Shown one piece after another: positions 1 to 10,000 of a stretch of 64,000 nt of DNA. Under the pieces are notes generated by a model. That model was not told where the DNA came from. It saw nothing but the letters and a program-made list of their open reading frames with translations, and did no database searches. Origin of the DNA: Sepiola atlantica. Its lineage: Eukaryota; Mollusca; Cephalopoda; Sepiida; Sepiolidae. The DNA is taken from assembly GCA_963556195.1 (NCBI GenBank), contig OY744525.1:22447218-22511217 (forward strand), written 5' to 3'. Position numbers and translations under genes: made by a program. The stretch's first letter is position 1. Every line of letters starts with the position of its first letter.

Positions 1-229
1 AGAACATTCCCGGCGTTTTTATTTTTATCTTTTAGATTTCCAACACAAAAGGGGTTTAGATTACAGGGTGTGGATTTTATAATGTTGAACAATTTTCTAC
101 AGTCTTTCGAGTTTTTCTTTTATGCATAATCATTCATTTATGCATATATCAGTTAAAAACAGTATAGCTATAAAATGAATTTGTGTGTACACATGCATAC
201 ATATATCTATACACATACATATGTGTGTG

Positions 230-273
<44 letters not shown>

Positions 274-960
274 TATATGTGTGTAGATATATATAAAAAT
301 TATAAAAATGGCGGATCATGGAGATTATTGGCCAATTGTATCGAAGTAAAACGGATGTTTTGGTGAAAATGTTCAATAGTAAATCATTTTTTTTCTCAAG
401 ATTCTTAAGATTCAAATGTAATTACTAATGCTCTGATTGTATGTCTATGAAGAAACAGTTGTTGTTTTTTTTTAAATAAAGCCAATTTAGCTTGATACTA
501 GACCTTGTTTTTGTCTGAAAATATCTTATATATATATATATATATATATATAACAGATGCATATAAATAAAATTCGGTAGATTCAGGTTTTGATAGATAT
601 AGGATAATCCTAAAAAAAAAAAACCTTTGCAGCAATATTGATAAGTGTATAGTGAAAAACTAAAAAAAAAACATGGTAGTTTTTAGGTAATAATTTATTT
701 TAACTACATTCAGAGCAGAACTACGAACAATTCGAACAGGAACATAAGTCAGTTGTGAGACTGCATACCTCCCCCTGACAACGTAAGGATGGACCAAAGT
801 TTTATCTGAGCCTTACTTCTCCATATTGTATAAAGTATTCTCAAAGTTATTCCATGAAAACGTTGATAACACAGAAACTATTTATCTGATCAGGATTAAA
901 TTTTGCATCGTGGTTACTGTTATCAAAGTGAATCAGATCCATACGTCAAATTTGAAAGAA
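1..960. other. AT-rich non-coding DNA with (TA)n tracts
   Basis: AT-rich sequence with alternating TA runs at about 237-268 and 529-552 and a CA/TA-mixed stretch from 185. Open frames here are translations of the microsatellite and are not credible genes. I see no other recognisable element. Confidence 0.7.
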
Positions 961-964
961 AAAA

Positions 965-1135
965 AAATCGAAATTAAACTTACTCCTCCCCAAAGAGCGA
1001 AGGCAAAGCCTGGAAGGATGGAGCTCCTAGAACTGCACAAGACAAACCCACAAACCGTCGGAATCAAGACCCGAAGGTCAAGATGACACTGGTCTATAGG
1101 GTGTAGTATCCATCGGAACAGATACTACACTTTGA
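965..1135 (+). repeat. Dispersed repeat R1, copy 1
   Basis: Related to sequences at 32,256-32,590 (same strand) and 20,215-20,420 (opposite strand). Shared landmarks are AAACTTACTCCTCC, GCCTGG-AGG, TCCTAGAACTGCACA and a CAGATACTACACTTTGATCTTG end. This copy carries only the distal part of the family. Its nature (SINE, LINE 3' end or other) is not clear. Confidence 0.7.
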
Positions 1136-1615
1136 TCTTGGCCAAAATTTCGATCTTGTCAAGATCAAAATCATAAGATATGGGACTCCATTGACTCAAA
1201 TATGGACCAAGTATCAAGTCTCTACCATGAACAAAACCAAAGTTATTGCCAAATGTGTGACGTTCACCTTTTCTGAGACCTTGACCTTGAATCTCAAACT
1301 GAAATCAGTTCTAAGTTAGACTATCACTGATAGGGTGACCGAGTTTGGTGAAGATTTTTCAAACAATGTGGACGCTCAGTTGTACACAAACATAGTTACC
1401 AGCAAACTGAACCAAAAACAACTTCCGCTTATTGTATAGTTTTACCAAAGAATATTTGATAAAAAAAAATATCTCTGATGATGAAGGTTGTATCCTTCGA
1501 AATTAATTGGAAAAAAAGGAAAAAAAAGAAATAAATCTTTCACGCATTGTTAAAAGGGCTTCTTACGTCATTTATTACATTTTCATTCAATGCTTAAAAA
1601 AAAAAAGAACGATCA
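1136..1615. other. Unassigned non-coding stretch
   Basis: Continues from R1 with phrases such as CTTGACCTTGAATCTCAAACTG and several A-runs. No open frame, RNA motif or match to other parts of the window was seen. Confidence 0.5.
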
Positions 1616-1625
1616 ATATCTAAAG

Positions 1626-1646
1626 AAATATATATATATATATATG

Positions 1647-1682
<36 letters not shown>
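1626..1682. repeat. (TA)n-(CA)n microsatellite
   Basis: TA run followed by a clean CA run from about 1,651 to 1,682. Confidence 0.95.
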
Positions 1683-1685
<3 letters not shown>

Positions 1686-1839
1686 CCTCCCATCTGTCCA
1701 TGCCCATGTGTCAGCTCGCTAGTAAGGGAGATAACAGTTGCCACTTAGCAAAATGCATTTCTCTTTGTAAAAAGAATTGAACTCTCTCGGTTGTTGGTAA
1801 TGCAAACAAATATAAAAACTATTTCTTTTAGTTTCAAAG

Positions 1840-1980
1840 TGTCGGAGGTAGCATACGGGTAAGATCTGTCTGCTGTCTAAGCATTCGGGTTTCGAATCTC
1901 AGTTTGAAATACTCGCCATGTCTGACCACACTAAAGAGCCTTGATACAGCAGCAAAACTGTCTGTGGAGGACATAACCAA
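1840..1980 (+). repeat. tRNA-derived SINE-like repeat S1, copy 1
   Basis: Contains a B-box-like GGGTTTCGAATCTCAG, as in Pol III promoters of tRNA-derived SINEs, followed by a shared body (GAGCCTTGATACAGC, CTGTCTGTGGAGGA). The same order recurs at 7,189-7,330, and the body alone at 8,105-8,155. The recurrence makes a SINE more likely than a tRNA gene. The 87-codon frame starting at 1,904 lies on this repeat and is not taken as a gene. Confidence 0.65.
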
Positions 1981-2164
1981 AGCTGCAAAAACAGTGTTTA
2001 TAAAATGTCCTTCATTAGATGATGCCCCTAAGGTTGCGCCGAGAGAATTTCATGATATTATTAGGCTTCATTTGTGTCTCATAGAAAAGGTCAGCCAAAT
2101 CAAAGCTAGTCTATTCTATATTATAATAGTTTTGCATTTTTTGTCTGTCTGTCACAAAAAGTAC

Positions 2165-2235
2165 TGAATAGAATTGCACCAAATTTGGTATGAAGCACCT
2201 TTAAGATTCCAGATGTGTCAGTCATAACATTAGTA
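2165..2235 (+). repeat. Dispersed repeat R2 (TTGCACCAAATTTGG core), copy 1
   Basis: Core GAATTGCACCAAATTTGGTATGAAG followed by CACCTTTAAGATTCCA. Related, diverged copies lie at 2,760-2,955, 3,915-4,000 and, reversed, at 44,900-45,240. Confidence 0.6.
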
Positions 2236-2239
2236 CTGT

Positions 2240-2755
2240 TAAAATATATAAACTAAAATATAGAAAAAATATATAAATTAAAATATAGAAAAAATATATA
2301 AATTAAAATATAGAAAAAATATATAAATTAAAATATAGGAAAAATATATAAATTAAAATATAGGAAAAATATATAAATTAAAATATAGGAAAAATATATT
2401 AATTAAAATATGGAAAAAATATATAAATTAAAATATGGAAAAAATATATAAATTAAAATATGGAAAAAATATATGAATTAAAATATAGAAAAAATATATG
2501 AATTAAAATATAGAAAAAATATATGAATTAAAATATAGAAAAAATATATAAATTAAAATATAGAAAAAATATATAAATTAAAATATAGAAAAAATATATA
2601 AATTAAAATATAGAAAAAATATATAAATTAAAATATAGAAAAAATATATACATTAAAATATAGAAAAAATATATAAATTAAAATATAGAAAAAATATATA
2701 AATTAAAATATAGAAAAAATATATAAATTAAAATATAGAAAAAATATATAAATTA
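2240..2755 (+). repeat. 25-bp AT minisatellite, about 20 units
   Basis: Tandem units of AATTAAAATATAG plus AAAAAATATATA. The period is 25 bp: diagnostic G bases fall at 2,263, 2,288, 2,313 and 2,338. Variants are clustered: TAGAAA, then TAGGAA, then TGGAAA, then units with TATGAATTA. That clustering suggests local block expansion. The array sits between two R2 copies. Confidence 0.97.
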
Positions 2756-2759
2756 ATAG

Positions 2760-2955
2760 GGTCTAACAGACAAAATATAAATATTCACAAGACATGCACC
2801 TGTATTACAATTATTTTTAGTCTATATGTTGGCCACTTATAGGCTCCAAAACTATATAAGAGAAATGCACAAAATTTAGAATGAATCACCCTTAAGATGT
2901 CGAGTGTGACATAAATGGGGCAAAATATAAATACTCCCACAACTGTAACATGATC
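2760..2955 (+). repeat. Dispersed repeat R2, copies flanking the minisatellite
   Basis: Includes TAGGCTCCAAAACTATATA and GAAATGCACAAAATTTAG, then a second weaker pass (CAAAATATAAATACTCCCAC). Diverged from the 2,165 copy. R2 appears to have internal ~100-bp periodicity. Confidence 0.5.
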
Positions 2956-3800
2956 GCCCTACGGTGGGCTATAAAAGTCTGTAACGTTTTTCAAATGGTT
3001 ACGCAGGACGTTTCTTATCATTACATCTTCGTTAATGAAGTCGTATTAAATAAAACTGAAAAGTAGCACTTATCTTCTTTGGTTGGCGAATTCATCTCGC
3101 ATTTTGGGAAATATTTTCTCCTGCAGGTTTGATCACAAATGATGACTAGAAACACAAAGGATTTCACATTGCTTAACGTTATTGGTGATTCATGTCGGTA
3201 TTATCGTTCCCTCACACTCATTTATTTATATACATTAGCTCCCTGACGGATCCCCACTGGTGGAGCAAAGCACAGGACGTCCTCGTTAATTCATGACAAT
3301 TTTTGCTTTTCCATTTTTGGACTGGCTCATCATATTTATCAAAATTGCTTCTTTTTACACATTCTTTAAACCACAAATGACGAATGATTAATTTTTACTT
3401 CAACTCATAACATGTAAAAAATATTCTCAGCTTTGAATTCCAAAAGCGACCGAGAACGTGCATTCCAATCTCTAACCTATATTGAATGACCTACTTTCAT
3501 AACAAAGTCAGCTCTAGTTATTATCACATTAGTTTCATTATGATTAGAAGTATTTTATTTACATCCTCTCCAGGAGGTTTGAATGAGTCAAACGAAACAG
3601 TTATTCAGGTTTTAACTACTTTGTTTAAAAAGAACTGCCATCAAAGGGAGGTTACTCTAATCTATAATGGGAAGGGTGGTGCTGTTAGATGAGAAGAACA
3701 ACAAACAAACAATAAGGCTTGAAACAATTGTCAGAGAAAGAAAGAGAGAGTCAACAGATAACGATTAGAACGTCGTACACAAGGTCAGATGAAAGGGTTG
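2956..3800. other. Unassigned non-coding stretch
   Basis: Mixed-composition DNA. A 68-codon frame (3,486-3,692) has no recognisable domain. Nothing else can be supported. Confidence 0.4.
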
Positions 3801-3805
3801 TGGAA

Positions 3806-3873
3806 CGAACTGGATTCGAACCCGGCACACCCAGGTCCTCAGTCTGCGTCGTTAACCAGTTAGCCACCGTGCC
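3806..3873 (-). repeat. tRNA-like sequence, probably a SINE head or tRNA pseudogene
   Basis: Read on the minus strand it begins GGCACGGTGGCTAACTGG, with an A-box-like TGGCTAACTGG, and reaches a perfect B box (GGTTCGAATCC) 40-50 bases later. The 3' side after the B box does not pair properly with the T stem or acceptor, so a functional tRNA is unlikely. Confidence 0.55.
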
Positions 3874-3914
3874 ATCATCAATGGTTAATTTTGTCACACA
3901 ACTACTGCTAATAT

Positions 3915-4000
3915 AGGCTCCAGAACTACTGATTAGAATTGCACCAAATGTGGCATAAAGAGTCGTCGTATGATGCCGCGTAGTATACCATTGTGAATAC
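3915..4000 (+). repeat. Dispersed repeat R2, copy
   Basis: ATAGGCTCCAGAACTACTG followed by AGAATTGCACCAAATGTGG, the same order as in the 2,760 copy. Confidence 0.55.
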
Positions 4001-4500
4001 TAATTATTTTGCTTAAATAAATCCTCAACAACCCTTCCCAGATCAAGATTGGCCCTTGAGTTGGTTTAGTTTTCATCAAATACAGCAAGACATAATTGGC
4101 CATGAACGTTCAATAGGGAATATAATAAATTTCCATCCTTTCCTTGTGAACTTATCCCTTAAGTCTTTGTATTTTTTAAAAAATTTCATTGATGTGTCCA
4201 GTTGATATATTCTTCAAACGAAACCATTAATTGAATATCGTAAAACATTTTAGAATCAACAAACTCCATTGCACAATAGATAATATCTATATATAAAAAC
4301 ATGAAAAATCAACTTCTCAGAATCGGAAAAGAGCCGAGCAAGAATGCAAATCCTGTACAAACAAAGAGCGCGATATGCTCCTCTAAAATAGAGGTATATA
4401 ACAATAAATTATCTACTTTTAATTACTTATATATAATATTTTTGATAGTATATCACTACCCCCCCCCCCCACACACACACACATACCTAAAAAAGTAATT
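4001..4500. other. Unassigned stretch ending in poly-C and (CA)n
   Basis: No recognisable gene. A C-run followed by a short CA microsatellite lies at about 4,459-4,483. Confidence 0.5.
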
Positions 4501-4502
4501 TC

Positions 4503-4762
4503 TGGGAGGATGGTATCATGACCACAAAACAGATACTGCACTCCTTCCTTCACAAAAGGAGTAGATAATGCTAGGGAATGTTGTATCATGATGAACAAAT
4601 ATATACTACACTACCTCCTGCCAAAGCGGAGGTAATGCCTGGGAGGGTATTTTAATGAAGAACGAACATACTACACTACCCACTCCCTAATAAAAGAGGA
4701 GGTAATACCTAGGAGGATGATCTCATGACGACAGAACAGATACTACACTACCACCTCCCTGG
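4503..4762 (+). repeat. Degenerate 69-bp tandem block related to repeat R1
   Basis: Four units start at 4,503, 4,572, 4,640 and 4,710 (69, 68 and 70 bp, then a partial). Each carries TGGGAGGRT, a TCATGA segment, a GATACTRCACT segment and a GGAGGTAATRCC end. The landmarks GCCTGGGAGGGT and CAGATACTACAC are shared with R1. Confidence 0.8.
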
Positions 4763-5280
4763 ATTGAGCATTATAAGATAGTCCAACAATAAAATTAATA
4801 GAAGTAATTGTTTCGAATTCAGACAAACAGCAAATCTCCTTGATTATCGACATAAATGAAGTTAAAAAAAATAAATCTCTTTACTGGAAAATAAAAATAT
4901 TCAATTTAAACACTGAAGTTTTGACTACAAATAGATTATATACCCACCCTTGACTTTTTTTATTATAGAGTGTTTTTTTGGGTTTTTTTTCGAATTCATT
5001 TCAGGTGGCAGGGTAAGTGTAAAGTGATTTTCTGACTTTCTATTTGCTTTCTTGCTTCTCCTCATCACGTGAAACGGTTTCGTCAAGCACTAGAAAAAGG
5101 CATAGGCTTTACTCGATAGGATGGAAGTAATATATAATTCTTGAAAATAAAGCGCTAGGACAATGTTCTATCGGTAAAATGATCAGTTTTTATGAGCCCA
5201 CATGAAAAGTTGATAAAAAAAAAGAATTCATTGTTTTTATACAACAAAACATGTTTAAAGATACTTATCCTCCACTCTAT
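4763..5280. other. Unassigned AT-rich stretch with a weak inverted motif
   Basis: AATTCTTGAAAATAAAGCGCTAGGACAA near 5,135-5,165 is echoed in reverse near 5,375-5,430 across the (TA)n tract at 5,299-5,342. This may be the two ends of a very decayed foldback element. No gene is seen. Confidence 0.4.
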
Positions 5281-5291
5281 AATAAAGACCA

Positions 5292-5298
<7 letters not shown>

Positions 5299-5342
<44 letters not shown>
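5299..5342. repeat. (TA)n microsatellite
   Basis: Uninterrupted alternating TA run. Confidence 0.97.
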
Positions 5343-5345
<3 letters not shown>

Positions 5346-5525
5346 TTTATGTTTGAATGTTTTCTTATTTCTTTGTCCTAGCGCTTAAGACAATTTCACT
5401 AACCATTTTCAAGAATTAATAATATATATATATATATAATAATCCAGGTAAAACATCCACAAGGTAGTAATCGAAAGAATTTCAACCGGGTTTATAAAAA
5501 GTGCTCAATATCAAATAGAGCTTTT

Positions 5526-5814
5526 ATATATGATTATTTTTATTTACAGACATGTACAAAATCTGCGACACTGGCATGTCGTTGTTATCGATCAACAGCT
5601 ATTATAAACTGAGATCTCATCAGGCAGAGTTAGAATCTGATCTTAACCTTAGATCATATTTGGAAAAAATGTTCATATTTCCAAATCTGATCTAAGGTTA
5701 AGATCGGATTCTAACTCTCCCTGATGAGATCTCAGTTTATAATAGCTGTTGATCGATAACATCGACATGCCAGTATCGCAGATTTTGTACATGTCTTTGT
5801 AAATAAAAATAATC

Positions 5815-5820
<6 letters not shown>
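5526..5820. mobile_element. Foldback element FB1
   Basis: Two ~140-bp arms are near-perfect reverse complements around a ~10-base centre at about 5,671. Landmarks in the left arm: ACAGACATGTACAAAATCTG, ATCGATCAACAGCTATTATA, CTGAGATCTCATCAGG. The right arm repeats them in reverse order. It is followed directly by (TA)n (5,817-5,853). No protein is encoded: the two overlapping 121-123-codon frames here run through the arm, the TA tract and a GGGA repeat. Confidence 0.9.
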
Positions 5821-5856
<36 letters not shown>

Positions 5857-5960
5857 GTAAAACCGAAAACGGCGCATACATTTGCAACTTGCATGACAGT
5901 AAGAAAGAAAAGAGAAGGAGGAAGGGAGGGAGGGAGGGAGGGAGGGAGAGAGAGAGACAG
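5817..5960. repeat. (TA)n and GGGA/GA microsatellites
   Basis: A TA run to about 5,853, a short unique stretch, then (GGGA)n at about 5,920-5,960. Confidence 0.9.
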
Positions 5961-6461
5961 ACAGAAATAATTGCTGAGTTCGTATCCAGCTGGATGTATT
6001 GCGTTGACTGACACTGTAATACAATTGGGATAAGGTATGAACACTCCCTCTCCAGTTATGGTTAAATATCATCTTGTGCTTAATGAACTGGAATCGTTTC
6101 AATATGCAGTGTGTTTCGCCATTAAATAACCCAAAAAGGGTTATTCTATTATATAAAGGGCCGTTTTTTGCGCGTTTACCTAAAATTCAAAAACTACACA
6201 AGACACCCACACAAAGCTGATATATTATTTTTCCAGCATTGCCTCGGTCAGAATATAGACACCATTTTTTTTTATTTTGTAATATTCATTATTTTTGGGG
6301 TCAATAGGAACAACATTATTCGGAGTGTGGGGGGGGGGGGGATATTTAGAGCAAATTTTTTTATCAACCTTTGGTGTAAAATGGTACATTTGAAAATGTA
6401 ATATTTTTTTAACGTATATAGATGTAGAGAGAGAGGGAGAGGGAGAGATTTTAAAACAAAG
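5961..6461. other. Unassigned stretch with GA microsatellite
   Basis: ATTAAATAACCCAAAAAGGG near 6,121 weakly resembles repeat family E. A G-run lies at about 6,330 and a GAGAGG run at 6,427-6,450. No gene is supported. Confidence 0.45.
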
Positions 6462-6710
6462 ATGTTACACTTTTTAAAACTTTCTTTTTTTGTCCATGCC
6501 ACCGGGCGACGCCAGGTAGCCATGCTAGTGCACTATAAAACACATAATTCAAAGCAAATTTTATTGTCTGGTTGCATAACAGTAAAACCAGAAAGAGTCA
6601 AGAAAAAAAGTTGGGTAATCTTGCCGAAAGTGGCTGAAGTTCAAAAACCCAAAACATTTCATGATGCTAGGATAACATCACCGAATTCTAATTTGAAAGC
6701 ATATAAATGA
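6462..6710 (+). other. Open frame of unknown status (82 codons)
   Basis: An open frame of mixed, non-repetitive amino-acid composition ending at 6,710, four bases from the end of a minus-strand frame. No domain is recognised. It has no visible promoter or splice context and is in AT-rich DNA, so chance is possible. Listed because its composition is less biased than that of the microsatellite frames. Confidence 0.15.
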
Positions 6711-6713
6711 ACG

Positions 6714-7051
6714 TTAGAGATGCCAATCGTCGTGGTTGACCTCAGCTTTCTTAGCGATTTGCGCTGTGACTGCATGTGTGGACAAAATCAAGGAATTGGC
6801 ATTTCCTTGTTTCCACATTGTCCCAGAGACAAAATCTTGAGATTTGGAAATGACACGAGATTCTAAATTCTTCTGGTCAGTTTTGATTGGTCTGTCATTC
6901 CGACTTGCGTAAAATTTTAAGGATAGATGAGCCGTATTTATCCTGCTACCATTATTGTAATAAGTAATCTGAGCATCACGTATCAGTAACATCTTGCGAC
7001 TCTGATTAGCTTGTGATCCAGCAGGACTTGATAGATGCAATGATATCCTAC
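6714..7051 (-). CDS. Candidate terminal coding exon, unknown protein
   Basis: A minus-strand open frame of about 112 codons with balanced composition ends at a TAA at 6,714. Just upstream in its reading direction is a splice-acceptor-like sequence (TGTGTGCGTTGTGTCAG, the AG being the complement of 7,052-7,053), preceded by a (TA)n tract at 7,093-7,123, so the frame could be the last exon of a host gene. The residues look protein-like (for example near the C-terminus, KKAEVNHDDWHL) but I recognise no domain. It could equally be a decayed repeat ORF. No poly(A) signal was confirmed. Confidence 0.25.
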
Positions 7052-7087
7052 CTGACACAACGCACACACAAATATACATAACAGTAA

Positions 7088-7092
<5 letters not shown>

Positions 7093-7123
<31 letters not shown>
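7093..7123. repeat. (TA)n microsatellite
   Basis: Alternating TA run. Confidence 0.95.
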
Positions 7124-7126
<3 letters not shown>

Positions 7127-7188
7127 TTAAGCATTATGAACAGATCTGACAGTATTTCATGAATATGTATATATCTTTATGCATGAAC

Positions 7189-7330
7189 TGTGCAGAACGG
7201 GTAAGATAGATTTCTGACTGCTGTTCAAGGATTCAGGTTTCGAATCACAGCTTGAAACACTTGGCATGCTTAACCAGACTAGGGGGGGGGGCTATGATAC
7301 GGCCAAACAGTTTCCTGTGGATTATATATT
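7189..7330 (+). repeat. tRNA-derived SINE-like repeat S1, copy 2
   Basis: Same order as the copy at 1,840: GGTAAGATAGATTTCTG, CTGCTGT, B-box-like CAGGTTTCGAATCACAG, TTGAAACACTTGGCATG, then GGCTATGATACGGCCAAACAG and TCCTGTGGA. A G-run interrupts it at 7,282-7,291. Confidence 0.65.
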
Positions 7331-8043
7331 TATATATATATTAGATGTATCCGTGCCCCGTTGGGCCACAACAACTACCAATGTTTATTCTACTTTGATT
7401 TCATTGGAAAATACATAAACTATGACATCTTTTAAGACATTCTTCTTCCAATAAGTCTCTTTACTTCTATATTATCATTATTATTATTATTATTATTATT
7501 ATATAGAAATATTATTAGTTGTTATTATTCTTATATAAAAACAAAGAGACTTATTATTTTGCCATTTAATTTACGTATGTTTGGTGTGTTTACAGACACA
7601 CACATATATAAATTAGATGGCTACAATCAGAAATGAGAGTCACTCTTTCTCTAAATGCTCAGAGATAAATTAAAAATTATTAGAGAGTGATTGAATTAAT
7701 ACACAGTGTGAGAGGGTGATAGAAGTGTGAGGTGGGGGACTTGATCAGTTTATTTCAATTCACGTCGAATTAAAAAAATTAAAACAGAATTTTTTCAACC
7801 ATAACTCAATCTCAGAACTTTTGACATGTATTTTGTTTCATTAAAGTATATAGGAAATATCATTAAAAAGAAAAGAAAAACGTTCATGAACTCTAGTATA
7901 ATAATAATAATAATAATAATAATAAGTATAATAATAATAATAAGTATAATAATAATCATAATAATAATAATAATAGGTATGATTGGGTATCAAATATTTC
8001 ACTTAGAAATTCACATTTTGCTTTAAAATGTATTTAACATATA

Positions 8044-8085
<42 letters not shown>

Positions 8086-8103
8086 ATTATACATATATTC
8101 CTA
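7331..8103. repeat. Non-coding stretch with (ATT)n/(ATA)n and (TA)n microsatellites
   Basis: ATT repeats at about 7,475-7,503, ATA/AAT repeats at about 7,899-7,975 and TA runs around 8,041-8,079. The Ile-rich frame at 7,826-8,026 is a translation of the trinucleotide repeat. Nothing else is recognised. Confidence 0.85.
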
Positions 8104-8104
8104 A

Positions 8105-8155
8105 CAACACAACCGAGCCATGATATGGTGAAACAGCTGTCTGTGGATGAACAAT
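8105..8155 (+). repeat. SINE-like repeat S1, 3' fragment
   Basis: AACCGAGCCATGATATGGTGAAACAGCTGTCTGTGGATGA matches the distal body of the copies at 1,840 and 7,189. Confidence 0.6.
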
Positions 8156-8191
8156 GTTATCAAAAGAAGATTTAGTTTGTTTTTTTTAACA

Positions 8192-8238
8192 TAGTTCACC
8201 CCAAACTAGGCAGGCCGCCACTATAGACGTAAGACCTA
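8192..8238 (-). mobile_element. LINE-A 3'-UTR fragment
   Basis: AGTTCACCCCAAACTAGG and CAGGCCGCCACTATAGACG match the block following the LINE-A coding remnant at 11,995-12,040. It is therefore a 5'-truncated LINE-A copy in minus orientation. Confidence 0.6.
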
Positions 8239-8242
8239 AGTT

Positions 8243-8325
8243 TACGGCATATCAACTATCTATGGGTTATTTAATACAGAATAAAGTGGTCAAATGGAAT
8301 CCTATAGGTAGGATAATTATTTTAT
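8243..8325 (+). repeat. Repeat family E (GGCATATCAACC core), copy
   Basis: GTTTACGGCATATCAACTATC, GGGTTATTTAATAC, GTGGTCAAATGG. This is the same order as in the tandem copies at 15,177-15,535. Confidence 0.65.
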
Positions 8326-8348
8326 ATTCCTAGAAAACATTACTCTTT

Positions 8349-8596
8349 ATGGAAATTGCTCCAGACAAGGCATGAAGCCACTTGATGTAAGGAGCTTAAA
8401 AAAAATACTACTTCAAGGTCAAAAACTAGCTAACGATAAGTGTTAGATGAACAGTTTCAGACCCAGAAAACAGCAATTCTTCCCCCATTGTCAGAAACAT
8501 CATTCATGATATGTGAGGACTATAGGACTAAATAAGGGAAGCGAGAGTTATGAGGCAGCCGAAATTAAACCTAAGATCCATTTTCTACTCTCCTAG
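8349..8596 (+). repeat. Dispersed repeat R3, copy 1
   Basis: A 248-bp block matches the reverse complement of 53,303-53,549 over its whole length. Landmarks: ATGGAAATTGCTCCAGACAAG, GAAGCCACTTGATGTAAG, CAGCAATTCTTCCCCC, AAATAAGGGAAGCGAGA, CTACTCTCCTAG. Flanks are unrelated, so these positions approximate the element's ends. Confidence 0.85.
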
Positions 8597-9952
8597 AAGG
8601 AGATTTTTCAGTGAGTGGGAACATTACTATTAGAAAACATTACTTTTCGGCAGTGGTAATCTTCACGATTGAACCTCAGTCACCGCCTTCGAGTATCTAT
8701 TATGGACGAAAAATAAAGTAAGGTTTTGATTTTTTGAAGAATCAGATTGAATAATACAGTTGGGGATGAACTTATAGATACTAGGCATGACGTGATCAGC
8801 CGATTGATCGGATTGGGCCTATCCGACCTCTCGTCTAGCCAAAGTAAGGGCTAAAGTGAAGTGTTGCAAGTCACGTGACCATTTATCCAACCAGGCGACG
8901 GACTGCTCAGCCACCAGGATCCCGTCCTAAGGCATCACGGGTCGCCACCCACAGGTGGCCCAGTTTTCGGGTGGGGGGGGGGGGATACGCCTCTGCATGA
9001 GGTTGCAGTCAGCGAATTTGTGGCCCTGCCGACAGGGCGATACCTAAAGAAATATCTGGGGAGATATGTGTAATTGATGAAAGCGATTTGAATAGAAAAA
9101 GTTTGTTTTTGAAAAACACAGACTGAAATTTTTTTTAATTCACTGGCTAGACAGAATCAACTATCGATTTGTCAAATGCAATTCTATAGCGGTCTAATTT
9201 CGAGAATCTGACTGACTTTTCTTTATATATTAGACACACACACACATTTATATGAATGCATATAGATCATGCTTTATCTCTCTTCATCTTACTCATGATA
9301 ATTTATTTCTGTCCATTCATATCTATTTATCAATCAGGCCCGCTTAATTTCTGTCCATCTCCACTGATTATCCATTTCCGCGAGTCTATTGCTCTCCATG
9401 TTTACCCGTCCCCTTCATGACTCTCAATTCTTGTTTGTTCATTTCTATCAATCATTGTAGGGATCGCGAAGGTTCATCTCTCTCTCTCGAATCGGATAGT
9501 ACAGGATCATATACGAAGGCACACACAGGCAAAATGTAGACAAAACAAACCAGGTTTATCCCCATGCATCATATTGATCTTTAAGGAGTAAAGCATGTTG
9601 CTTCATAAAATACACAATAGTAAACAGAGAACAAGCTTAGAATTCAGCATGATTTCCAATCACAACACATTATTAAACAATGACCGGATTCTTATATCTT
9701 GTCTCCTTTTTTATTAATTATATTTATTGTTACACAATCATAACATACCATTTAATATTATATTTTTAACAATCGCAGACATTACAAAGAATTATTATAT
9801 CAAGAGGTGGATGCTATGACCAAGCCAGAACATACCTACTCCAAAGAGGGCTTGGTACTGTCAAATCAGTCACTGGTCTGTCGGGTTGATTGCTGATGAC
9901 AGATCCCCTCAGCTGGTATAAAATCCCCATTGCCGAGGACAGGAGACAGAAG

Positions 9953-9955
<3 letters not shown>
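8597..9955. other. Unassigned stretch with a GC-richer island
   Basis: A GC-richer segment at about 8,790-9,060 (CGTGATCAGCCGATTGATCG, CCAGGATCCCGTCCTAAGG, GGGTCGCCACCCACAGG) stands out from AT-rich surroundings but has no usable open frame. The remainder (9,060-9,955) is unremarkable apart from short CA and TC runs. Confidence 0.45.

Positions 9956-9997
<42 letters not shown>
9956..9997. repeat. (TA)n microsatellite
   Basis: Alternating TA run. Confidence 0.95.

Positions 9998-10000
<3 letters not shown>

Noticed and set aside
1904..2167. 87-codon frame as a gene
   Set aside because: Lies on SINE-like repeat S1 and its AT-rich flank; the equivalent frame is not kept in the copy at 7,189.
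3806..3873. Functional tRNA gene on the minus strand
   Set aside because: A and B boxes are good, but the T stem and acceptor do not pair, so it is listed as a SINE head or pseudogene.
5673..6102. Two 121-123-codon minus-strand frames
   Set aside because: Composed of a foldback arm, (TA)n (Tyr-Ile repeats) and GGGA repeats (Pro-Ser-Leu).
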